DNA of 64,000 nucleotides from Streptomyces sp. NRRL B-1140. Its GTDB lineage: Bacteria > Actinomycetota > Actinomycetes > Streptomycetales > Streptomycetaceae. This document shows positions 59,594 to 64,000 of this stretch, piece after piece. The notes under the pieces were generated by a model. The model saw only the letters and a program-made list of their open reading frames with translations, ran no database searches and was not told where the DNA came from. The stretch is from positions 62,001-126,000 of the forward strand of contig NZ_LGEA01000095.1 in assembly GCF_001280065.1 (NCBI RefSeq), written 5' to 3'. The first letter of the stretch is position 1, and each line of letters begins with the position of its first letter. A program made the position numbers and the translations under genes.

Positions 59594-60247
59594 TCAGGGC
59601 TCGATGAGTCCGGCCCTGATCGCGTACCGGGTCAGTTCCAGGCGGTCGCGCATGCCGAGCTTCTGCAGGAGGTTGGCGCGGTGGCGCTCCACGGTCTTGG
59701 CGCTGATGAAGAGGAGTTCCCCGATCTCCTTGGAGGTGTGGCCCTCGGCGACCAGTTTGAGGATCTCCTCCTCGCGCTCGGTGATGGCCCGCTCCGGCAG
59801 GCCGTCACCCCGGTGCAGCCGTTCCAGGTAGGAGCGGACGAGGGCGCGTTCGGCACCCGGGTAGATGAACGGCTCGTCGCGCACGGCGGCCCGGCAGGCC
59901 TCGACCAGGTCGCGGTCGGCGACGGACTTGAGGACATAGCCGCTGGCTCCGGCCCTGAGCGCCTCGAAGAAGTACTCCTCGTTGTCGTACATCGTCAGGA
60001 TCAGGATGTGCAGGCCGGGCATCCGGCGGGAGAGTTCACGGGCCGCCTGGAGGCCGGTGGTGCGGGGCATGGCGATGTCCAGGACGGCGAGGTCCACCGG
60101 GATTTCCCGGGCCTTGGCGACGGCCTCGGCGCCGTCCCCGGCCTCTGCCACGACGGTCAGGTCGGGCTCGCCGTCCAGGATGAGGCGCACCCCGCGGCGT
60201 ACGAGGGTGTGGTCGTCGGCGAGCAGCACACGGATCGGTGTGGTCAT
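59594..60247 (-). CDS. NarL/LuxR-type response regulator
   Basis: 217 residues. Receiver domain (1-120) with Asp11/Asp12, phospho-acceptor Asp57 (AVLDIAMP) and Lys in GYVLKSV. The LuxR-type HTH (about 150-215; ITEREEEILKLVAEGHTSKEIGELLFISAKTVERHRANLLQKLG) binds DNA. Its ATG overlaps the kinase stop codon (TGATG), so the pair is translationally coupled. Convergent with iclR. The regulon is unknown; the divergent antiporter genes are one candidate target. Confidence 0.94.
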   Translation of the reverse strand: MTTPIRVLLADDHTLVRRGVRLILDGEPDLTVVAEAGDGAEAVAKAREIPVDLAVLDIAMPRTTGLQAARELSRRMPGLHILILTMYDNEEYFFEALRAGASGYVLKSVADRDLVEACRAAVRDEPFIYPGAERALVRSYLERLHRGDGLPERAITEREEEILKLVAEGHTSKEIGELLFISAKTVERHRANLLQKLGMRDRLELTRYAIRAGLIEP

Positions 60248-61212
60248 CAGCGGGGTCCTTCGGTCACGGGTTCGCGCCGTGCCACCGGTACGCGCAGCCG
60301 TACGTCGGTGCCCCCGCCCGGCGCCGGTCGGAGGGTCAGGGCGGCGCCGATCAGCAGGGCGCGCTCGCGCATGCCCGTGAGACCGGCGCCCTCGGGGGCG
60401 TCGCCGAGGCCTGTGCCGTTGTCGCGTACGAGGAGTTCGACACCGCCGGGGACCGGCTGGAGGCGGAGTTCGGCGCGGTCGGCGGCGGCGTGCCGGGCGG
60501 TGTTGGTCAAGCCCTCCTGGGCGACCCGGTAGACGACGAGTTCGGCCTCCGGGGCCAGGGCGGGGAGCTCACCGGTCACGTGGTGGCGCACGGTGAGCCC
60601 GTGGGTCGTGAACTCGCCGGCCAGCGAACGCAGGGCGCTGGCCAGCCCCAGTTCCTCCAGCACACCGGGGCGCAGGCGGCGGGCGATCCGGCGGATCTCG
60701 TCCAGGCCGGCCCGGGTCGCCTCCTGCGCCTGGCCCACCTCCTCGCGGAGGTCCTCGGGCGCCCGGTCGGCGACGCGCTTGAGCTGGAGGAGGACGGCGG
60801 TCAGGGTCTGCCCGACCTCGTCGTGCAGTTCCCGGGCGATCCGGTGCCGTTCGCTCTCCTGCGCGGACAGCGCCCGGGCGGCGCCCGCTGCCCGCTCGGC
60901 CTCCAGGCGGTCGAGCATCGTGTTGTACGTCGTGATCAGCCCGGCCGTCTCCGCCGGTCCCGCGACCACGGGCCGGGAGCCCGGACGCAATAGGTCCGCG
61001 GTGGCCATGGCCCGGTCGAGACGCTGCAGCGGCACCAGCCCGTACCGCACGACGAGCGCGTTGCCCGCGAGCAGCAGCACCAGCCCGCCGAGCAGGACGA
61101 GGGCCTCGCCCGCGAGAACGGGGGTGGACACGGTGACCGGGCCGAGCAGCAGCGCCGTGGCCACCACGAGACCGACGGCGTTGAGCGAGAAGATCCGCCA
61201 GAACAACGACAC
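60247..61212 (-). CDS. NarL-type sensor histidine kinase (HisKA_3)
   Basis: 321 residues. Two N-terminal hydrophobic segments (about 7-28 and 36-58) flank a very short external loop, followed by a HAMP-like region (58-105). HisKA_3 dimerisation motif ESERHRIARELHDEVGQTL has His130 as phosphorylation site. HATPase_c shows N-box-like QEGLTNTARHAAA, RDNGTGL and GAGLTGMRERALLIGA. With so little external sequence, it likely senses a membrane or intracellular cue. GTG 61212 is a family-typical MSLFWRIF start, although GGAAGGAG lies 13 nt away. Confidence 0.9.
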   Translation of the reverse strand: MSLFWRIFSLNAVGLVVATALLLGPVTVSTPVLAGEALVLLGGLVLLLAGNALVVRYGLVPLQRLDRAMATADLLRPGSRPVVAGPAETAGLITTYNTMLDRLEAERAAGAARALSAQESERHRIARELHDEVGQTLTAVLLQLKRVADRAPEDLREEVGQAQEATRAGLDEIRRIARRLRPGVLEELGLASALRSLAGEFTTHGLTVRHHVTGELPALAPEAELVVYRVAQEGLTNTARHAAADRAELRLQPVPGGVELLVRDNGTGLGDAPEGAGLTGMRERALLIGAALTLRPAPGGGTDVRLRVPVARREPVTEGPR

Positions 61213-61427
61213 GCCTGTGGGTCCACTCCTTCCCGACGTCGCGCAGTGCACCGCCCCCTTCACCCTTTCCGGTGACCGGCCGCTGCGTATATCCGTCACG
61301 ACACCCATGTCGTCACCGTACGGCCGGATGGGAGCATGCGGAGTTGACTCGTCCGATGATCCGTTCCGTTCATCAGGCCGACAAAGCATGACAACCAAGA
61401 CGAACCAGACGAACAAGGGGAAGCAAC

Positions 61428-61913
61428 GTGTCAGCTCCGCGCCTGAGGGCGACGCCGCTGCCGGGTATCGGGGTCCAGTACGACCTGGAGACCCGGGAAC
61501 ACCGCCATCTGTCGGTGGTGGCGCACCGCGACGGCACGCGCACGGTGAACGTGTACCGGTCCGACGATCCCGACTCGTGCGCACAGTCGCTGAAGCTGAC
61601 CAGCTCGGAGGCGGGCTCGCTGATCGACGCGCTGAAGCCGTCCCACCACAGCCCGAGCCTGCTGTACACCACGGACCTCGGGCTGGTCGCCGAGCGGATC
61701 GAGGTCGCCGCGACGTCGCGCTGGAACGGGCGGGTGCTCGGCGACATGCGGATGCGGACCGAGACGGGCGCGTCGGTGGTGGCCGTGCTGCGCCGGGCCG
61801 AGGCCATCCCGTCGCCCGCGCCGGACTTCCGGCTGTCGGGCGGTGACACTCTGATCGTCGTCGGCACCCGTGAGGGTGTCGACGCGGCGGCGACGATACT
61901 CGGGCGGGAGTGA
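61428..61913 (+). CDS. cpeA: RCK_C (TrkA-C) regulatory subunit of a cation/proton antiporter
   Basis: 161 residues. An N-terminal beta-rich region (about 1-75) precedes a TrkA-C/RCK_C domain (about 85-160; GRVLGDMRMRTETGASVVAVLRR...GDTLIVVGTREGVDAAATIL). Same architecture as KhtT of Bacillus, and as the S. venezuelae CpeA protein that I recall as a c-di-AMP effector. GTG 61428 has GGGGAAG 4 nt upstream. It precedes the antiporter gene by 4 nt and is transcribed with it. The symbol rests on architecture and gene pairing. Confidence 0.8.
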   Translation: MSAPRLRATPLPGIGVQYDLETREHRHLSVVAHRDGTRTVNVYRSDDPDSCAQSLKLTSSEAGSLIDALKPSHHSPSLLYTTDLGLVAERIEVAATSRWNGRVLGDMRMRTETGASVVAVLRRAEAIPSPAPDFRLSGGDTLIVVGTREGVDAAATILGRE

Positions 61914-61917
61914 ACTT

Positions 61918-63138
61918 TTGCACTCCGCTGTTCTGCTCATCGAGTTCGGTTCGATCATTCTCGGGCTCGGCCTGCTCGGCCGCTTCGCCGCCCGGTTCCA
62001 GCTCTCGCCCATTCCTTTGTACCTCCTGGCCGGTCTGGCCTTCGGTGAGGGCGGCCTGCTGCCGCTCGGGGCGAGCGAGGAGTTCATCGCCACGGGCGCG
62101 GAGATCGGCGTCATCCTGCTGCTGCTGATGCTGGGCCTGGAGTACACGGCGAGCGATCTGGTCTCCAACCTCAAGACCCACTATCCGTCCGGCCTGGTCG
62201 ACTGCGCCCTCAACGCGCTGCCCGGGGCGGCCGTGGCGCTGCTGCTCGGCTGGGGCCCGGTGGCCGCGGTCGTGCTGGCGGGTGTCACCTGGATCTCGTC
62301 GTCCGGCGTGATCGCGAAGGTGCTGGGCGATCTGGGCCGGGTCGGCAACCGGGAAACGCCGGTGATCCTCAGCGTGCTGGTGCTGGAGGACCTGGCGATG
62401 GCGGTGTACCTGCCCATCGTCACGGCGTTGGTGGCCGGCGTCGGGCTGATGGCCGGCAGCGTGACCCTGGCGGTCGCACTGGGCGCGGCCGGACTGGTGC
62501 TGTTCCTGGCCGTGCGCTACGGCAGGCTCATCTCACGGTTCGTCTCCAGCGACGACCCGGAGAAGCTGCTGCTGGTCGTGCTGGGTCTGACGATCCTGGT
62601 CGCGGGTGTCGCGCAGCAGCTCCAGGTGTCGGCGGCGGTCGGGGCCTTCCTGGTGGGCATCGCACTGTCGGGGGAGGTCGCGGAGGGTGCGCACACCCTG
62701 CTGAGCCCCCTGCGTGACCTTTTCGCCGCGGTCTTCTTCGTCTTCTTCGGTCTGCACACCGATCCGTCGAGCATCCCGCCCGTCCTGCTGCCGGCGCTCG
62801 GGCTGGCCGTCGTCACGTCGCTGACGAAGATCGCCACCGGGTACTGGGCTGCCCGGCGCGCCGGGATCTCCGTCAAGGGCCGCTGGCGTGCCGGGGGCGC
62901 GCTGGTGGCCCGCGGCGAGTTCTCGATCGTCATCGCGGGTCTCGCGGTCGCGGCCGGCATCGAACCGTCCCTCGGACCGCTGGCCACGGCCTATGTGCTG
63001 ATCCTGGTCGTCCTCGGCCCGCTCACCGCGCGCTACACCGAGCCGGTGGCGACCTGGTGGTCCCGCCGCCGCGAGCCCCGTCACCCGGAGCCGACGCCCC
63101 GGGCGGCGGCCGAGGCGGAGGCACCGGTCGCCGACTGA
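61918..63138 (+). CDS. cpeB: CPA2-family cation/proton antiporter
   Basis: 406 residues, about 12 transmembrane helices (Kef-type Na+/H+ or K+/H+ exchanger). The family features visible are the GLEYTASDL segment of helix 3, VLVLEDLAMAVYLPIV with the conserved acidic pair, and the C-terminal VARGEFSIVIAG motif. No TrkA-N domain is attached; regulation would come from the separate RCK_C subunit just upstream. Start is TTG 61918, with GGGAG 7 nt upstream, 4 nt after the cpeA stop. The Arg/Pro/Ala-rich C-terminal tail ends in a duplicated segment that continues past the stop codon. Confidence 0.85.
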   Translation: MHSAVLLIEFGSIILGLGLLGRFAARFQLSPIPLYLLAGLAFGEGGLLPLGASEEFIATGAEIGVILLLLMLGLEYTASDLVSNLKTHYPSGLVDCALNALPGAAVALLLGWGPVAAVVLAGVTWISSSGVIAKVLGDLGRVGNRETPVILSVLVLEDLAMAVYLPIVTALVAGVGLMAGSVTLAVALGAAGLVLFLAVRYGRLISRFVSSDDPEKLLLVVLGLTILVAGVAQQLQVSAAVGAFLVGIALSGEVAEGAHTLLSPLRDLFAAVFFVFFGLHTDPSSIPPVLLPALGLAVVTSLTKIATGYWAARRAGISVKGRWRAGGALVARGEFSIVIAGLAVAAGIEPSLGPLATAYVLILVVLGPLTARYTEPVATWWSRRREPRHPEPTPRAAAEAEAPVAD

Positions 63139-63203
63139 GGGGCCGGGACGCCGAGGCGAGGCACCGGTCGTCGACCGGGGGAGCCGGGCCGGGACGCCGA
63201 GGC
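63118..63203. repeat. Tandem duplication spanning the antiporter stop codon
   Basis: GAGGCACCGGTCGyCGAC...GCCGGGACGCCGAGGC occurs as a 40-bp unit (63118-63157) and a 46-bp unit (63158-63203, with a small insertion). The first contains the antiporter stop codon; in the second it has become CCG. Confidence 0.7.
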
Positions 63204-63225
63204 GTGATCTCTGGGAATGCCCAAG

Positions 63226-63633
63226 TCAGGCGCCTCCGCCCGGCACCCACCCCTGCCTGCGCAGCACCCCCGGCACATCCGGTGCCTCGTAGTGCTCGCC
63301 CTTGAGGACCTTGCCGTCCTCGCGGCGGGAGACCGAGCCGTCGGGGCCGATCTTCGTCATGTTGGAGCGGTGGATCTCGGCGAGCACCGCGTCGAGGTCG
63401 ATGCCGTGCACGAGGGCGGTGCCGTACGCGACGTAGACCACGTCCGCGAGCTCGTGGGCGAGCCGGTCCAGGGGCCCCCGCACCGACACCTCGGCGACCT
63501 CCGCCGCCTCCTCCGCGAGAAGTTCGCCCCGGTGGGCCGCCAGTTCCGGGGAGACCTCCGTCGGCGTGCTGCGGACGTCCAGGCCGAAGGCGCGGTGGAA
63601 TTCACGGACCAGGTCAGCGGGCGAAGAGCTCAT
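63226..63633 (-). CDS. MazG-like nucleotide pyrophosphohydrolase
   Basis: 135 residues. All-alpha NTP pyrophosphatase (MazG-like/phosphoribosyl-ATP pyrophosphatase superfamily) with the EEAAEVAEV helix and ELADVVYVAYG providing the EExxE...ExxD metal site. C-terminal part (NMTKIGPDGSVSRREDGKVLKGEHYEAPDV) resembles PRA-PH-like proteins of actinobacteria. Likely hydrolyses non-canonical or excess nucleoside triphosphates. ATG 63633 is supported by TACAGT ending 7 nt upstream (leaderless); GTG 63657, with GGGGGA 6 nt upstream, is an alternative that adds eight residues. Confidence 0.8.
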   Translation of the reverse strand: MSSSPADLVREFHRAFGLDVRSTPTEVSPELAAHRGELLAEEAAEVAEVSVRGPLDRLAHELADVVYVAYGTALVHGIDLDAVLAEIHRSNMTKIGPDGSVSRREDGKVLKGEHYEAPDVPGVLRRQGWVPGGGA

Positions 63634-63728
63634 GGGGGCGACTGTAGTGGCGGCCACCGACACTCCCCCGCCCCCGCCTGTGACCCCTGCCCTGGTCAGG
63701 GGACCACGCGGCTGGCAGGATCGCCCGC

Positions 63729-64000
63729 ATGTCCAGAACGCTCCCCCGTGTCGGCAGACGTAGGTCCCTGCAGGGCGGCGCCGCCTCCCTCGTGGTCCTC
63801 GGCCTGCTGCTGTGGTGGCTGCGCCCCTGGGCCGAGGAACCGCCGAGCGGGACCATCACGTTCAGTACAGGCACCCGCGCGGGGGTCTACCACGAGTACG
63901 GCAGGCTCCTGAGCGACGAGATCTACAAGGACATGCCCAGCCTGAAGGTGCGGCTGCAGCCCAGTGCCGGTTCGCAGGAGAACGTCGCGGACGTGGCGAC
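63729..64000 (+). CDS. TAXI-family solute-binding protein (TRAP-type), 3' end beyond window
   Basis: Partial: 90 codons are visible and the frame runs off the window. It starts MSRTLPRVGRRRSLQGG, then a hydrophobic segment (about 20-34, SLVVLGLLLWWLRPW) that is a signal anchor or signal peptide. The mature start PPSGTITFSTGTRAGVYHEYGRLLSDEI matches the beginning of TAXI (TRAP transporter-associated extracytoplasmic immunogenic) substrate-binding proteins, and LQPSAGSQENV is the expected second motif. It probably captures an organic acid such as glutamate-like or dicarboxylate ligands. Any permease lies outside the window. Confidence 0.8.
   Translation, partial: MSRTLPRVGRRRSLQGGAASLVVLGLLLWWLRPWAEEPPSGTITFSTGTRAGVYHEYGRLLSDEIYKDMPSLKVRLQPSAGSQENVADVA

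Noticed and set aside
1..64000. tRNA, rRNA, CRISPR or insertion-sequence elements
   Set aside because: No cloverleaf-like signature, regularly spaced repeats with unique spacers, or transposase motifs were seen by eye; a tRNAscan/Infernal run would settle small RNAs.

Overview
The window is high-GC actinobacterial chromosome, almost certainly from Streptomyces. Codons end heavily in G or C, many genes start with GTG, and the gene content and order (parE - hrdB - recQ - rnhB - nrdJ/nrdR - lexA - dinG - siderophore genes - hflX - rshA - dapF - miaA - miaB) match the conserved core around hrdB that I recall from S. coelicolor (SCO58xx down to SCO578x). Most genes lie on the minus strand. I saw no rRNA, tRNA, CRISPR array, transposase or phage gene.

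Layout. 1-6.8 kb: a small membrane protein, topoisomerase IV subunit B (parE), a DUF7455 protein, a secreted trypsin-like protease and the principal sigma factor hrdB. 6.8-20.2 kb: an FCD-type GntR regulator, a one-piece ABC exporter whose ATPase motifs look degraded, a Nudix-wHTH regulator, a glycogen-debranching-like protein, a DUF4192 protein, a RecQ helicase fused to a phosphoribosyltransferase-like domain, two unknown proteins and rnhB. 20.4-26.3 kb: a TetR/drug-efflux pair with two near-perfect operators, an ADP-ribosylglycohydrolase, a histidine phosphatase, a DUF4937 protein and a TerD protein. 26.3-33.5 kb: DNA-precursor synthesis and SOS control (nrdR-nrdJ with paired NrdR boxes; lexA with its own SOS box; dinG). 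33.7-38.6 kb: a three-gene NIS siderophore locus (aminotransferase-like, IucA/IucC synthetase, acetyltransferase). 38.9-41.6 kb: two tandem paralogous lipoprotein proteases. 41.7-53.9 kb: hflX, an M1 peptidase, rshA, dapF, miaA, small proteins, a LigB-fold protein and miaB. 54.0-59.5 kb: a probable quinate/shikimate (3-dehydroshikimate to protocatechuate) catabolic locus with a transporter, a dehydrogenase, QuiC and a divergent IclR regulator. 59.6-64 kb: a two-component system, a CPA2 antiporter with its RCK_C regulator, a MazG-like protein and the start of a TAXI-type solute-binding protein.

Most notable observations. (1) The siderophore-locus aminotransferase has Asp309 where class III aminotransferases carry the PLP-binding lysine, and its Tyr-His-Gly cofactor motif is also changed, so it looks like a pseudoenzyme or a repurposed protein. 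(2) A repeated inverted element, GGTCC-N7-GGACC, stands in front of the dehydrogenase-quiC pair and twice in the transporter/iclR intergenic region; it is a good candidate operator for the IclR protein. (3) The exporter ATPase has lost its H-loop histidine and its Walker B glutamate. (4) RecQ carries a C-terminal PRTase-like domain. (5) Short tandem duplications span the stop codons of miaB and the antiporter gene. (6) Several genes have a -10 hexamer 6-7 nt before the start codon, suggesting leaderless mRNAs.
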